Below are positions 53,201-61,729 of a DNA stretch of 64,000 nucleotides, piece by piece. Within the stretch, counting starts at the first letter, position 1. Every line of letters starts with the position of its first letter. The translations under genes and the position numbers were made by a program. The stretch covers positions 4,216,001-4,280,000 of the forward strand of contig JAZGVH010000002.1 of NCBI GenBank assembly GCA_039889245.1. The letters run 5' to 3'. The notes below the pieces were generated by a model, which saw nothing but the letters and a program-made list of their open reading frames with translations, had not been told where the DNA came from and did no database searches. This stretch comes from Dermatophilaceae bacterium Soc4.6. Lineage in GTDB: Bacteria > Actinomycetota > Actinomycetes > Actinomycetales > Dermatophilaceae.

Positions 53201-53277
53201 CGACGTTGGAGGATGACTACCTGCGCATCAGCCGGCGCAGCCGGGCGGCCATGGAGTCGAGCTTCTACGCGGACTGA
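50257..53277 (+). CDS. glnE: glutamine synthetase adenylyltransferase/adenylyl-removing enzyme
   Basis: 1006 residues from the GTG at 50257; a much longer frame from 49765 overlaps glnA and is rejected. There are two nucleotidyltransferase halves. The first has GMGKTGGGELNYVSDVDVIF and LKLGRGGLRDVEFAVQLLQL; the second has GMGSLGGREMGYASDADVLF and LKLGLGGLTDVEWTVQLLQL. Each pairs a G-G-x-E-x-x-Y-x-S-D-x-D catalytic site with a helical partner domain. The first half removes AMP from, and the second adds AMP to, glutamine synthetase. It sits directly after glnA. Confidence 0.96.
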   Translation: MPPRISSHAQLARLGFAEPERADRLLADPVLAGLLDPLDDHFDDGLVEALSRAADPDLALLGLVRLLESLAATPSPAGAADDVERLQVVSTLRHRGLGRDRLVAVLGGSTALVDHLARHPEHWRAVAEASMPTAEGLRNDLQDAVAPRGRGELPAYDALRVAYRRQLLSITALDLTSSDPVAYLPIVAEQLAWLAEAALEAALAIAREDLGPGHEAARLAVIGMGKTGGGELNYVSDVDVIFVVEPAAGHSEARAIEVGTQLAVSLMRACSATSAEGSLWPVDAALRPEGKNGPLVRTIAGHRAYYERWAKTWEFQALLKAWVSAGDREVGESYLAVIRPFVWEASGRDNFVEDVRAMRRRVEAHVPAAEAGRQLKLGRGGLRDVEFAVQLLQLVHGRSDPTLRSATTLEALASLAKGGYVGRDDAATLDEAYRLLRTLEHRIQLHRMRRTHLMPTSDADLRRLGRSIGLRIDAAKAVVDLWQSRAREVRRLHERLFYRPLLGAAARMRTVDSTLSPEQAGRRLLALGFLDPAGALRHLEALSVGVSRRAAIQRTLLPVMLGWLADEADPDAGLLAFRRVSDELGTIPWYLKMLRDEGRAAERLARVLGRSRYAADLLVRSPESVSILGDDRGLLPRTQDQLVVTMRSAAMRKVEPAVGVTAVRSIRRHELLRIAFAQLTGQIGVVEVGHALSDLTAATLEVCLEAVVRQVEQSLGEPLGTELAVIGMGSLGGREMGYASDADVLFVHRPRPGTPDEVAQKRALTVVQELRRLLGEPGPDPQLGVDADLRPEGKAGPLVRSLASYAAYYDRWALTWEFQALLRALPVAGDPGLVADMMALVDPLRYPEAGLPAARVRDVRLMKARVEAERLPRGADRRTHLKLGLGGLTDVEWTVQLLQLRHAGRVPSLRVTGTMAALDAAEAAGLLPAETAADLRTAWGFATSLRRASVLWRGRAVDAVPSDLRDADGVGRIVGRDAGRGATLEDDYLRISRRSRAAMESSFYAD

Positions 53278-53282
53278 TCACG

Positions 53283-53297
53283 CCGGTGCTGCACCGG
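53283..53297. terminator. hairpin after glnE
   Basis: The 15-base palindrome ccggtgc-t-gcaccgg begins six bases after the glnE stop and can form a G/C-rich stem. There is no T-run, as is common for high-GC actinobacteria, so a terminator role is only likely. Confidence 0.4.
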
Positions 53298-53364
53298 TGG
53301 ATCTGGCCGCGGTGGCTGCGGGACCCGGTCATGGGGGTTGGCGACAGGCAACGAAGGACGAGGG

Positions 53365-54669
53365 ATGGGCACGCAAGGGGACTCCACGGAGTCCGGGACC
53401 GAGACGGCCGAGGTCGCGACGTGGACCGAGCTCTTCGCGGTCCCCGGAGTGGGCCTGCTGTTCCTCGTCCAGGCGCTCTCGACCTGGGGTGACTACATCG
53501 CCCGCCTCGCGGTCGCGGCAGTGGTCTACGCGTGGACGCAGTCGCCGCTCGCGACGGCCACCACCCTGGCCGTCAGCCTGCTCCCGGCCGTGTTCGGCCG
53601 GAGCCTGCTGAGCCCCCTGGTCGACCGCTTCCACTTCCGGTCGGTCCTCGTGGGGTCGGCGGCGGCCCGTGGCGTGCTGGTGGTCGCCCTGATCACTGCG
53701 GTGCAGCTGAGCCTGCCCCTCCTCGTGCTGCTGTGCCTGCTCGTGCTCCTCGAGCTGCTCGGCGCGCCCGCGGCGACGGCCGCGCAGGTGATGTGGGCCG
53801 AGCTGCTGCCCGATCGTCGACACTTCGTGCGGGCGATGGGCCTCGCGGCCCTCTCTGACCAGGCCAACCAGGCGGTGGGTCTGGCCCTCGGCGGTCTGTT
53901 GATCGGTCTCGTCGGGGTCTCGACGGGGCTGGTCCTGGATCTCGCGACCTTCGCGGTCGTGGTCGTCGTCGTGCTCGCCGTGGTGCGACCCGGGACCGCG
54001 GCGTCGTCGCCGCCTCGGCTGCGCGTGCTGGGTTCGCTCAGGTCCGGTCTGCGCTTCATCGGCAGGGACCCCGTGCTCGTGCGGCTCCTCGCCCTGAGCG
54101 CGGTCTCCACGCTCGCGGTCATCGCCCCCGAGGCCGTCGCCATCCCGTATGCCGGTGAGGACAGGTCGTGGGGAGGGCTCCTGATGAGCGCCCCCATCGC
54201 CGGGGCCGCGATCGGTGTCCTGGTGGTGAGCCGCTGGGCGCCTCGGGTGGCCAACGCGCGGCTGCTGCCGATGGCCGTGCTGATGCCCCTGCCCCTGCTC
54301 CTGACGGCGTTCCACCCGAGCCTGGCCCTGACCTGGTTGCTGTGGTGCGCCAGCGGGGTCTTCCAGGCTTTCATGTTGCCGCTGCAGTCGACCTTCACCC
54401 TCGTGGTGCCCCAGGAGCGCCGCGGCACGCTGCTCGGTCTCGCGGCCTCGGTGTCGGTGGGGGTGTCGGGCGCCGCCTACCTCGTGGCCGGCTGGCTGGC
54501 CGAGCACACCACCCCTGCCGCCGCGGTGACCGTCTGCGCCGTGGTCTGCCTGGGTGGCCTGCTGCTGGTCGGTGGGACGTGGCCCCGGCGCCAGCTCGAG
54601 TCCGTGGTGTCCCGGGTCTACGGGGTCGACGGCCCGGCGGGTCCCGGCACCGCGGCATCCCGGGGATGA
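53365..54669 (+). CDS. MFS transporter
   Basis: 434 residues from the ATG at 53365 (GAAGGA upstream; an in-frame start at 53338 is weaker). About twelve membrane helices, with an acidic, Thr-rich N-terminus and the run SLLPAVFGRSLLSPLVDRFH between helices 2 and 3. VMWAELLPDRRHFVRAMGLA and VPQERRGTLLGLAASVSVGV are typical of the MFS_3 (EntS-like) branch. The substrate is unknown. It is a single gene downstream of glnE on the same strand. Confidence 0.85.
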   Translation: MGTQGDSTESGTETAEVATWTELFAVPGVGLLFLVQALSTWGDYIARLAVAAVVYAWTQSPLATATTLAVSLLPAVFGRSLLSPLVDRFHFRSVLVGSAAARGVLVVALITAVQLSLPLLVLLCLLVLLELLGAPAATAAQVMWAELLPDRRHFVRAMGLAALSDQANQAVGLALGGLLIGLVGVSTGLVLDLATFAVVVVVVLAVVRPGTAASSPPRLRVLGSLRSGLRFIGRDPVLVRLLALSAVSTLAVIAPEAVAIPYAGEDRSWGGLLMSAPIAGAAIGVLVVSRWAPRVANARLLPMAVLMPLPLLLTAFHPSLALTWLLWCASGVFQAFMLPLQSTFTLVVPQERRGTLLGLAASVSVGVSGAAYLVAGWLAEHTTPAAAVTVCAVVCLGGLLLVGGTWPRRQLESVVSRVYGVDGPAGPGTAASRG

Positions 54670-54986
54670 TCATGGTCCTCACCGGTGCCGGACGATCAGC
54701 GGCCGCGGGGTTCTCCGTTGCGCAGGTACAGTCCGCTCATCGTGGAGCGTGAACAACTTCAGTGGTCGAGATGCTCGCGCTACGGACGAAAGTGGGTGTC
54801 GTTATATGCGCTTAGTTCTGTTTGACCGAAAATCTCACGCGGGAAGACTGATAGATCACGTCGAAAACTTGTTCAAGGACCTTGTATCTTGCACAACTTC
54901 TGCCTAAGTTGAGGGCACAGCCTTCCCCGGGATCCACCGGGGGTTGTCCCACCGCTCGGGATGAGCGCCAACGAGGAGTGCACACC
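54670..54986. promoter_or_regulatory. A/T-rich leader region upstream of whiB
   Basis: 317 bases, with an A/T-rich section at about 54790-54910 that stands out from the genome. This is where the whiB promoter should be. I do not see a perfect -10/-35 pair, and the long leader suggests post-initiation control. No protein gene is supported here. Confidence 0.45.
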
Positions 54987-55277
54987 ATGATCATGCGAGC
55001 GAGCGTCAGTCTCCCCCCCGCCCGTGTCGAGGCCTACGAGTGGCAGGAACAGGGTCGCTGCCGCGGGATGGACTCGGAGAAGTTCTTCACCGACGACCGG
55101 GACCAGAACCAGAAGCGCCGGGTGAGCCGCACCCGTGACGCGAAGGAGCTGTGCTCTGGCTGCCCCGTCATCACCCAGTGCCTCGAGCACGCGCTCGCGG
55201 TGCCGGAGAACCACGGCATCTGGGGTGGCACCACGGCCGCCGAGCGCCAGCGGATGCTGTGGCAGATGGCTGGCTGA
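54987..55277 (+). CDS. WhiB-family iron-sulfur transcription factor
   Basis: 96 residues from the ATG at 54987 with GAGGAG 9 bases upstream; a longer frame back to 54882 lacks a good site. The four cluster cysteines are Cys25, Cys56, Cys59 and Cys65 (C-x30-C-x2-C-x5-C). They are followed by the GIWGG turn (78-82) and a C-terminal TAAERQRM helix. WhiB proteins bind a [4Fe-4S] cluster and the primary sigma factor. Which WhiB subfamily this is cannot be fixed by eye. Confidence 0.95.
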   Translation: MIMRASVSLPPARVEAYEWQEQGRCRGMDSEKFFTDDRDQNQKRRVSRTRDAKELCSGCPVITQCLEHALAVPENHGIWGGTTAAERQRMLWQMAG

Positions 55278-55279
55278 GG

Positions 55280-55297
55280 GCCGCGAGCGAGCGGCCA
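55280..55297. terminator. hairpin after whiB
   Basis: Perfect stem ggccgc-gagcga-gcggcc begins two bases after the whiB stop and ends about 85 bases before the 3' end (55382) of the MAA operon on the other strand, so it may serve both. It lacks a T-run. Confidence 0.45.
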
Positions 55298-55381
55298 CGA
55301 CCGCTCGTCACCCCCCACGATCTCGCACGTGAACGACTGCGTCGCCCGGACAGCCACGAGGCTTGCCGGGCGTTCGGCTGT

Positions 55382-56434
55382 TCAGGGGGCGATGTCGGTC
55401 GTCCCCGACCGGTCGAGGGCGCTGCGCACCGAGTGCTCGAACAGCTCGCCGACCTCGGTGCCGCCGGCCCGGGCCATCACCGCCAGCACGCTGGTGCGAG
55501 CGAACGAGCAGTAGAGGCTCGCCTCGAGGAACCAGGGATCCCCGGCGGGGTCCACCCGGAAGTCGAAGAGGCTGTAGTCACGGCAGCCGAGGGCCCGGTG
55601 GGCCGCGCGGGCCACCGCCCACACCCTCTCGGTGAGGGGGTCGCCGGGGTCGACGACCCAGGCGTGCTCGGCGTCCTTGGCCACGAGCTCCAGGTCGCCA
55701 TCACCGCCCCTGCGCAGCTTGTCGGCTGCGTCGCGGATCGGCTTGCTCTCGGGGTCGACCGCATACTCCTCCAGGGGGAGGCCGACCAGCTCGCCGTCGC
55801 GCTCGACGATCCCGCAGCGCACCTCACGCCCGAGGGGGACGAACTCCTCGACAAGCACCTCGTCGGAGTGGAGGAAGGCCTGTGCGAGAGCAGCCTCGTA
55901 GCCCGCGGTTGCCGTCACGAGCGAGACGCCGTGCGAGTTGTCGGCGTCGACCGGTTTGACGACCACGGGCGGAGGCAGGCTCGCCCGGTCGCCAGGACGC
56001 AGCAGCTCGCCCCGAGGGACGGGCACACCTGCCGCGGCGACGACGGCGCGGGCGCGGGCCTTGTGCGCACCAAGGGCCATGACGTCGGGAGCGTTGCCCA
56101 CGTAAGGAATTCCCAGGAGGTCGAAGAGGGCTCGGTAGGTCGTCATGCCGGGCAGGCAGAACATCTGCGGGACCATGACGTCGACACCGAGGCTGCCCAG
56201 GTGGGCGATCGCCGCCTCGGGGGAGAGCAGGTCGGCCTGCGAGACGGCGTCGTCGCCGAGGCCGGACGGAAAGCTCCAGCGGCCGTCGGGGAAGACGACG
56301 GCGACCAGCTGCTCGTAGCGCTCGGGGTCGGCTGTCGCCGTGAGGGCATCAGCGGCGTAGAGCCGGGAGAGGTCGCCGAAGAAGTCGTCGACCGAGGAGC
56401 CGGTCAGGTGGAGCACGCGCAGGGGCCGGGTCAC
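55382..56434 (-). CDS. mysD: D-Ala-D-Ala ligase-like ATP-grasp enzyme (MysD-type)
   Basis: 350 residues, GTG start two bases after the upstream gene's stop. ATP-grasp motifs of the D-Ala-D-Ala ligase group are PYVGNAPDVMALGAHKARAR, PVVVKPVDADNSHGVSLV, VLVEEFVPLGREVRCGIV and [18 protein letters not shown]. In mycosporine-like amino acid (MAA) pathways, MysD joins a second amino acid (Ser or Thr) to mycosporine-glycine to give shinorine or porphyra-334. It is the last gene of the six-gene operon. The amino acid used here is unknown. Confidence 0.85.
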   Translation of the reverse strand: MTRPLRVLHLTGSSVDDFFGDLSRLYAADALTATADPERYEQLVAVVFPDGRWSFPSGLGDDAVSQADLLSPEAAIAHLGSLGVDVMVPQMFCLPGMTTYRALFDLLGIPYVGNAPDVMALGAHKARARAVVAAAGVPVPRGELLRPGDRASLPPPVVVKPVDADNSHGVSLVTATAGYEAALAQAFLHSDEVLVEEFVPLGREVRCGIVERDGELVGLPLEEYAVDPESKPIRDAADKLRRGGDGDLELVAKDAEHAWVVDPGDPLTERVWAVARAAHRALGCRDYSLFDFRVDPAGDPWFLEASLYCSFARTSVLAVMARAGGTEVGELFEHSVRSALDRSGTTDIAP

Positions 56435-56435
56435 C

Positions 56436-57782
56436 TCAGTCTCCTGCTGCCTCGACGAGCTTGCCGATGTTGAAGTCGATGCGGATCCAGCCCTTGCCGT
56501 GTCTCAGGTTCTGCAGCAGGAGCCACGGGATCTGCAGGTGGTGCACCAGGAGGAAGGGCAGAGGGTCTGACCAGTCGAAGATCGCGTCGCGGCCGTGGCG
56601 CACCACCCTCGCCCGCGCGGCAGCGGTCGACGGGTGCGCGAGCATCCGCCACAGCTCGTGGTAGAGCCAGTAGGTCGGGCGGCTCGTCGGCAGCGGGCGG
56701 ATCAGGGGGTGGCCGTCCTCGAGGTAGGCGGGGGCGAGGTCGGGGTGGCCGTCGAAGAGGGTGATGGCCGAGTGGGTGCGCGGGTTGCACTCGATGGCGT
56801 AGACCCGACCGTCGCCTGCCCTCATGAAGTCGAAGGAGAACTGCCCCGTCAGGCCGGTCGACTCGACGAAGCGGGTGACCCACTGCTCGATCTCGGGCAC
56901 GTCGACGCTGGCGTAGTTGACCTGGAAGGCCGACGACTCGCAGCAGCAGTAGACCTGCAGGCGGCCGGCGCGAGCCGTGCCGTGGGTGCAGTACTCCTGG
57001 CCGGAGACGAACTCCTGCATGACCCACGGGGTCTCGGGGGACATCGGCTTGGTGTGCGCGAAGGCCGACGTCGAGGCCCGCGTCGGGCGCGGAAGGAGGG
57101 TCAGGTCGAGGCGGTGCACCGGGTCGTACGGGATGCTCTTGAGGATGAAGTCACGCCCGCTCGAGGCGAAGTCGAAGGACGATACCTGCTCGGGGTCGGT
57201 GACCCGGAGCGACTGCGGCACCGGCAGGTCGAGGTGCGTCGCCAGCTCGGCGAACGCGCCCTTGTCGTCGAGTGCCTCGATGGTCTCCGGGTCGGCGTGG
57301 ACCACCTCGCAGTGTCCGGCCAACAGCTCCTTGGCCACGGCGTCGTAGTAGCTGGCCGCGGGGCTGCACACTGGGACGTAGACGTCGACCCGCTCGGAGA
57401 CGACGATGTCGAGCAGTGCCTGGGGGTAGCGCGGGTCCTGCGGGCTCGGCACCGTGTGAAAGCGTGAGACCGAGGTCGAGAAGCGGTGCCCGGTGAGCCG
57501 GTACTTGGTGGACTCGACGAGCACGACGCGGTAGCCGGCGGCGTCGAAGGACCGACACAGCTGCAGGGCCTTGGTCATCTTGCCGCCACTGACCAGCACG
57601 GTCCTGCGGGGCGTCTGGTGGCCCGACGGGCTCTGCTGCTGGCCGCCCGTGCGAATCCGCTTGCGCAGCAACGCCACACCGGTCAGGGCGACGTTCGCCG
57701 GCAGGGCCAGGCCGAGCAGTCCGAGCGCCCCGACGGTCCGCAGGCAGTCGCGGGCGACCGCGCGGGGCGGTGCGGTGCTCAC
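56436..57782 (-). CDS. mysC: ATP-grasp mycosporine-glycine synthase (MysC-type)
   Basis: 448 residues. It starts at GTG overlapping the dioxygenase stop by four bases. An N-terminal hydrophobic segment (about 14-36) precedes the ATP-grasp body, as is usual in MysC. Motifs are RRTVLVSGGKMTKALQL, ALDDKGAFAELATHLDLPVP, FILKSIPYDPVHRLDL, VMQEFVSGQEYCTHG and FDFMRAGDGRVYAIECNPRT. MysC activates 4-deoxygadusol and attaches glycine. Its place after the O-methyltransferase and before MysD agrees with the pathway. Confidence 0.87.
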   Translation of the reverse strand: MSTAPPRAVARDCLRTVGALGLLGLALPANVALTGVALLRKRIRTGGQQQSPSGHQTPRRTVLVSGGKMTKALQLCRSFDAAGYRVVLVESTKYRLTGHRFSTSVSRFHTVPSPQDPRYPQALLDIVVSERVDVYVPVCSPAASYYDAVAKELLAGHCEVVHADPETIEALDDKGAFAELATHLDLPVPQSLRVTDPEQVSSFDFASSGRDFILKSIPYDPVHRLDLTLLPRPTRASTSAFAHTKPMSPETPWVMQEFVSGQEYCTHGTARAGRLQVYCCCESSAFQVNYASVDVPEIEQWVTRFVESTGLTGQFSFDFMRAGDGRVYAIECNPRTHSAITLFDGHPDLAPAYLEDGHPLIRPLPTSRPTYWLYHELWRMLAHPSTAAARARVVRHGRDAIFDWSDPLPFLLVHHLQIPWLLLQNLRHGKGWIRIDFNIGKLVEAAGD

Positions 57783-58585
57783 GAGCCGTCGGGTGGGGCT
57801 GCGGGACCGTAGCCCGCCACCATGCCGCGGTGCATGACCCGGTCTCCCACGACCCCCGCGTGGTCGGCCCGGTGCAGGACGCAGCCGTTGTCCCAGATGA
57901 CGACGTCTCCCGGGCTCCAGACGTGGCGGTAGACGTTGTCGGGCCGGGTCGAGTGCTCGAGGAGCAGGTCGACCAGCTCGCGTGCCTCGCCGGGCTCCAG
58001 CCCGCTCACGTCCGCGCAGCGGGCAGCCGTCGTGAGGTAGAGCGCGTCGCGGTGCGACAGCGGATGGGGTCGCACCACCGGGTGACGAGCCGACCCCTCG
58101 TCGTCCGGACCGAGCTCGACACCGGTGACGACGTGCTCGATCGTGCGCCCGTCCACCCGGGCACGCAGCTGGGGGTCGAGGGTCTCGAGGGCGCGGTACT
58201 GGTTGCTGAAGAGCGTCTCACCACCCTCGTGCGGGATGGTGACCGCGCGCAGCGCCGTGTAGGCGGGCGGCTGGCTGACGTAGCTGGTGTCGACATGGAA
58301 CGTGCTCCGGGGAGGGGTGGTGCGGCCGACGTTGCTGATCACGTTGAGCTCGTGCAGGTCGTCGACGGGGATCTCCCCGGGCGAGGGCATCAGGTCGCCG
58401 AAGGCGTGCAGGACGGCGACGAAGGCGGCGTCGTCGAGGTGCTGCTGGCCGGGGACGACGACGACGCCGTGCTCGGCCAGCAGGTGGCGCAGACGGGCCA
58501 CCGCCTCCGTCGTGACCTGGGCGGGGTCGGCGAGGTCGAGGTCGGTGACCTCCACCCCGAGGGGCTGCAGCACGGTCTCGGTCAT
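57779..58585 (-). CDS. TauD/TfdA-family Fe(II)/2-oxoglutarate dioxygenase
   Basis: 268 residues, overlapping its neighbours by four bases on both sides (GTGA and ATGA). The iron ligands are in FHVDTSY (His, Asp) and NGCVLHRADHAG (His), with the 2-oxoglutarate-binding Arg in DRVMHRGMV. GETLFSNQYRALETL is the usual TauD stretch. It is embedded between the methyltransferase and mysC, so it should act in the MAA pathway. Known MAA dioxygenases (MysH) are of the phytanoyl-CoA hydroxylase type, a different branch of the superfamily. This suggests another oxidation or a different route to the same kind of product. Confidence 0.88.
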   Translation of the reverse strand: MTETVLQPLGVEVTDLDLADPAQVTTEAVARLRHLLAEHGVVVVPGQQHLDDAAFVAVLHAFGDLMPSPGEIPVDDLHELNVISNVGRTTPPRSTFHVDTSYVSQPPAYTALRAVTIPHEGGETLFSNQYRALETLDPQLRARVDGRTIEHVVTGVELGPDDEGSARHPVVRPHPLSHRDALYLTTAARCADVSGLEPGEARELVDLLLEHSTRPDNVYRHVWSPGDVVIWDNGCVLHRADHAGVVGDRVMHRGMVAGYGPAAPPDGS

Positions 58586-59457
58586 CGGGGGTCCTGGTCG
58601 TCGGCGCGGTCACCGTGGTCGCGGTCGACCCGGCGGATGAGGGTGAGTCCGTCCCGCAGGGGGAGCAGCACCTGCTCGACCCGGGGGTCAGCCGCCAGCG
58701 CAGCGTTGAAGCGCGCGATGGCGTCCCCGTTGCGGGTCGGCTCTCCCCCCACCCACGGCTGTCCCTGCATGAGGGTGTTGTCGACGCAGACCAGGCCGTG
58801 AGCGGCGAGCAGGCCACCGTCGAGGACGGCGTCGACGTAGCCCTCGTAGCCCGGCTTGTCGGCGTCGACGAAGACGAGGTCGAAGACCTCTCCCCGCGCC
58901 GCGAGGTCCCGCAGGGTGTCGGCCGCGGCACCGACCCGCACGGTGACCTTGCGACCGGCACTCGACTCGGCGAACGCGCGCTGCGCGAAGTCGGCGACGG
59001 CGGCGTCGACCTCGCACGCGACGACCTCGCCGTCGCGGGGGAGGGCCTCGGCCATCGCCAGCGCGGAGTAGCCGGTGAACATGCCGACCTCGAGCACCCG
59101 ACGGGCGCGGCAGGTGTGGACGAGCATCTTCAGCAGCTGGCCCTCCACGTGACCTGACAGCATCTCTGCCTCCAGCGGCGCCGCCCCGGCCCCGCCGGGA
59201 GCGCTCCAGTCGGCCACCCGCGTCAGGTGGGCGAGCCGGGCCAGGGCAGGGGACTCCGGGGTCGTGCACTCCTCGAGGTAACGGTCGAGACCACCGGCCA
59301 GTGCGCGGCACTCGTCGAGGAGGGCCGCTGTGGTCGGATCGGCCGACGGGCTATGCAAGAGAACCGATCTCAGCACGTCGAGGCGAGCGGCGAGGATCCC
59401 CAGGGGCGTGACCGGGCGCAGCGCCGGGGCGGCAGGGGCCTCGGTGTCGGCGGTCAC
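58582..59457 (-). CDS. mysB: O-methyltransferase (MysB-type)
   Basis: 291 residues. It starts at GTG overlapping the cyclase stop. The methyltransferase core is of the caffeoyl-CoA O-methyltransferase type: [20 protein letters not shown] (SAM loop), [29 protein letters not shown] and [13 protein letters not shown]. In MAA synthesis, MysB methylates demethyl-4-deoxygadusol to 4-deoxygadusol. It is the step between the sugar-phosphate cyclase and MysC, matching gene order. Confidence 0.9.
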   Translation of the reverse strand: MTADTEAPAAPALRPVTPLGILAARLDVLRSVLLHSPSADPTTAALLDECRALAGGLDRYLEECTTPESPALARLAHLTRVADWSAPGGAGAAPLEAEMLSGHVEGQLLKMLVHTCRARRVLEVGMFTGYSALAMAEALPRDGEVVACEVDAAVADFAQRAFAESSAGRKVTVRVGAAADTLRDLAARGEVFDLVFVDADKPGYEGYVDAVLDGGLLAAHGLVCVDNTLMQGQPWVGGEPTRNGDAIARFNAALAADPRVEQVLLPLRDGLTLIRRVDRDHGDRADDQDPR

Positions 59458-60710
59458 CGGTCGCTGTCGAGGAACATGTCGAGACCCTCGCCGCCGCGCG
59501 GATACGACCGCACCACCTCGTGGTGCCGGGCCAGGATCGACTCCAGCTCGTCGGGGGTGAGGTCGTTGAGGAACACGCAGGTGCCCACCGGGCTCGGCAC
59601 AGCGGCGCGCAGGAGCCCGTCACGGGTCTGCAGGATCGAGTCGGTCGCCTGGTGGACGAGCCCGGGCGTGAGGTAGGAGCTGTCGAGAGCCAGACCGAGT
59701 CGTGACATCAGCCAGAAGATGCGGTCGCGGTCACTGACGGGGATGAGACCGCGCTGCTCGGCGATGGTCGTGGAGAAGGCCATGTCGATGTTGATGGCGT
59801 GCCCGTGGAAGAAGGGGACCTCGGGCGCCAGCTCGAGCGTCGGGCTCCAGGTGTGACCGAAGGCGATGACCCGGTCGAGGTCGAGCTCCTGCAGGTTGGG
59901 CGTCTCGAGCCGGAGCATGCTCTCGATGGAGTCGTACGTGATCCGGTGGGCGATCTCCCGCAGCTCTGGCGTGCCGTCGAGGTGCCCGAAGCGGGTGGCG
60001 AGCAGGTCCTCGCCGTACTTCTCCAAGAGGTCGAAGGTCGTCGCGTCGGCGACCGTGTTGATCTTGATCAGCTCGGCCATGCCGTTGCGCACCTGGTCCT
60101 CCGGCAGCGTGCGCAGGAAGGCGAAGTCGAGGATGACCTGCTGCGAGGCGTGGTAGGCGCCGAGTCGGTTCTTGTACTTCCCGTGGTTGACGGCGACCTT
60201 GATCGAGACGCTGGCGTCGATGAGCCCGATGAGGGTGGTCGGGATGCGGATGTAGTTGGTGGAACGGCGGAACGACGCGCAGGCGAAGCCGGCGACGTCG
60301 GTCGTCAGCCCTCCGCCGACCACGAGCACCGGCTCCTTGCGCACGAGACCGAAGGCGGCGAAGGCGTCGACGATCGACTCGACCGTGTCCCAGGTCTTGG
60401 TGCGCTCGTCGAGCTCGAGCGGGAAGACCGAGAGGGCGATGTCGTGGTGGGCGAAGTAGGCGCGCATCTGCTCGCCGTAGAGGCTCTCGACGGTGGCGTC
60501 GACCACGGCGAGGCAGCGACCCCACTGGCGGTAGCTGTCGGCGAGGTGGGTGTTGTCGACGGCGAAGACGCCGTCGACGTAGCGCAGGCTGTACTCCACC
60601 TTCTCGTAGGCCTCGACGTGGAAGCCCTGCTCCGAGGCCGTGAAGGTCGACAGCGGCGCGGTGCCGGCGGTGCCGGCGGTGCCGGCGGTGGGGGTCGCGG
60701 TGGTGGTCAT
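59454..60710 (-). CDS. mysA: sugar-phosphate cyclase, demethyl-4-deoxygadusol synthase (MysA-type)
   Basis: 418 residues, DHQ-synthase superfamily. Motifs are [20 protein letters not shown] (NAD loop), [50 protein letters not shown] and [10 protein letters not shown] with [12 protein letters not shown] (zinc-binding His residues). It uses sedoheptulose-7-phosphate. Demethyl-4-deoxygadusol synthase and 2-epi-5-epi-valiolone synthase differ in a few active-site residues that I cannot assign with certainty. The neighbouring mysB, mysC and mysD point to the former. A Thr-Ala-Gly repeat precedes the catalytic part. The ATG overlaps the HAD gene stop (TGATG). Confidence 0.88.
   Translation of the reverse strand: MTTTATPTAGTAGTAGTAPLSTFTASEQGFHVEAYEKVEYSLRYVDGVFAVDNTHLADSYRQWGRCLAVVDATVESLYGEQMRAYFAHHDIALSVFPLELDERTKTWDTVESIVDAFAAFGLVRKEPVLVVGGGLTTDVAGFACASFRRSTNYIRIPTTLIGLIDASVSIKVAVNHGKYKNRLGAYHASQQVILDFAFLRTLPEDQVRNGMAELIKINTVADATTFDLLEKYGEDLLATRFGHLDGTPELREIAHRITYDSIESMLRLETPNLQELDLDRVIAFGHTWSPTLELAPEVPFFHGHAINIDMAFSTTIAEQRGLIPVSDRDRIFWLMSRLGLALDSSYLTPGLVHQATDSILQTRDGLLRAAVPSPVGTCVFLNDLTPDELESILARHHEVVRSYPRGGEGLDMFLDSDR
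60662..60690 (-). repeat. 9-bp tandem repeat near mysA start
   Basis: About three in-frame copies of gccggcggt (plus-strand reading) encode the repeated Ala/Gly/Thr in the disordered N-terminus of the cyclase. Confidence 0.7.
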
Positions 60711-61390
60711 CAGTTGCTCCGTCCGTCGTGGGTCACGAGCGCGGTGAGCTGGTCGAGGTCGACACTGCTCACGCGGGTCGCCGCCGCGGCGAACTCGTGG
60801 CTCTGGGTGTTGGTGTTGGGGAAGGCGACGCAGGTGACCCCGGCGGCCGCGGCAGCTGCGAGGCCTCCCTCGTTGTCCTCGAGGGCAACGCACGCGGAGG
60901 CGTCCTGGCCGAGGGTCTTCACGGCGTAGAGGTAGGCCGCCGGATCGGGCTTGGGAGCGCTCACGCTCGTGGTGTCGACGATCAGGTCGAAGTGCTCGGC
61001 CGTGATGCGGGGGCTGAGCGCGGCCAGCAGCGCGGCGACGTTGGCCGGCTCGGTCGTCGTGACCAGAGCGACCGACACGCCCTGCGCCCGGGCGGCGTCG
61101 ATGGCCTCGGCCGCACCGGCCCGCGGAGACACGCCCCCGCTGGCCAGCCGGTCCTGGAAGAGGCGAGACTTCGTTGCGTGCACGGCGGCGACATCGACGT
61201 CCTGCCCGCGCTGCGCCGCGTAGACCGCGACACGGTCGCTGCCGCCGCTGCTGCGCAGCATCTCCACGTAGTCGTCGTGCTCCCAGCGCCAGTCGAGGCC
61301 GTGCTCGACGAAGGCGGCATTGAAGGCGTCGCGTTGAAGTTCCGAGGTATCGGCCAGCGTGCCGATGGAGCCGAAGAGCAGGGCGGTCAT
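60710..61390 (-). CDS. HAD-like protein lacking the catalytic aspartates
   Basis: 226 residues from the ATG at 61390, where GAGGAC sits 6 bases upstream. Earlier in-frame ATGs at 61402 and 61441 are possible. The sequence follows the CbbY/beta-phosphoglucomutase-like HAD pattern, with cap helices, [19 protein letters not shown] (motif II Thr region), [15 protein letters not shown] (motif III Lys) and [18 protein letters not shown] (motif IV). Motif I reads [13 protein letters not shown] instead of DxDGTLxDT, so both the nucleophile and acid Asp are missing. It is first in the MAA operon. Phosphatase activity is unlikely; a binding or structural role is possible. Confidence 0.82.
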   Translation of the reverse strand: MTALLFGSIGTLADTSELQRDAFNAAFVEHGLDWRWEHDDYVEMLRSSGGSDRVAVYAAQRGQDVDVAAVHATKSRLFQDRLASGGVSPRAGAAEAIDAARAQGVSVALVTTTEPANVAALLAALSPRITAEHFDLIVDTTSVSAPKPDPAAYLYAVKTLGQDASACVALEDNEGGLAAAAAAGVTCVAFPNTNTQSHEFAAAATRVSSVDLDQLTALVTHDGRSN

Positions 61391-61729
61391 GTGAGTCCTC
61401 ATGGGGGCGCGAGGGATCGCACGGTGACGTTGGTTTGCCACTGCCGAGCCCGAGGTCGGGTGAATGAGAGCCCTGGGCCAGGGCCCACCCGACGACGAAC
61501 GTCATGGGGCGAACCCCGCCGACGCGGGTCTACAACGATCTTGGGGGCCTGACGCTGCTCTCGTCCACCGTGGTTGACGACGAAATCGACAGGGGCCTCG
61601 AGGGGCGGGAGCCGGGCTGTCCGATTGCGTCGCGTTCCGGCCGAACGGGCGATGGGGGAGCGACCAGGGACCCGACAGAATCGTTATGACCGATATTTAC
61701 TGTTTATCACTTTCCACCAGGGGCATGTC
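61391..61729. promoter_or_regulatory. divergent promoter region of MAA operon and subtilase
   Basis: 339 bases between the divergent starts at 61390 and 61730. An A/T-rich patch at about 61681-61712 lies just upstream of the subtilase ATG and probably holds its promoter. No gene is supported in between. Confidence 0.45.

Noticed and set aside
59454-60710. Aminocyclitol (validamycin/acarbose-type) cluster
   Set aside because: The cyclase could be a valiolone synthase, but the adjacent mysB, mysC and mysD homologues fit an MAA pathway, and no aminocyclitol kinases or aminotransferases are seen.
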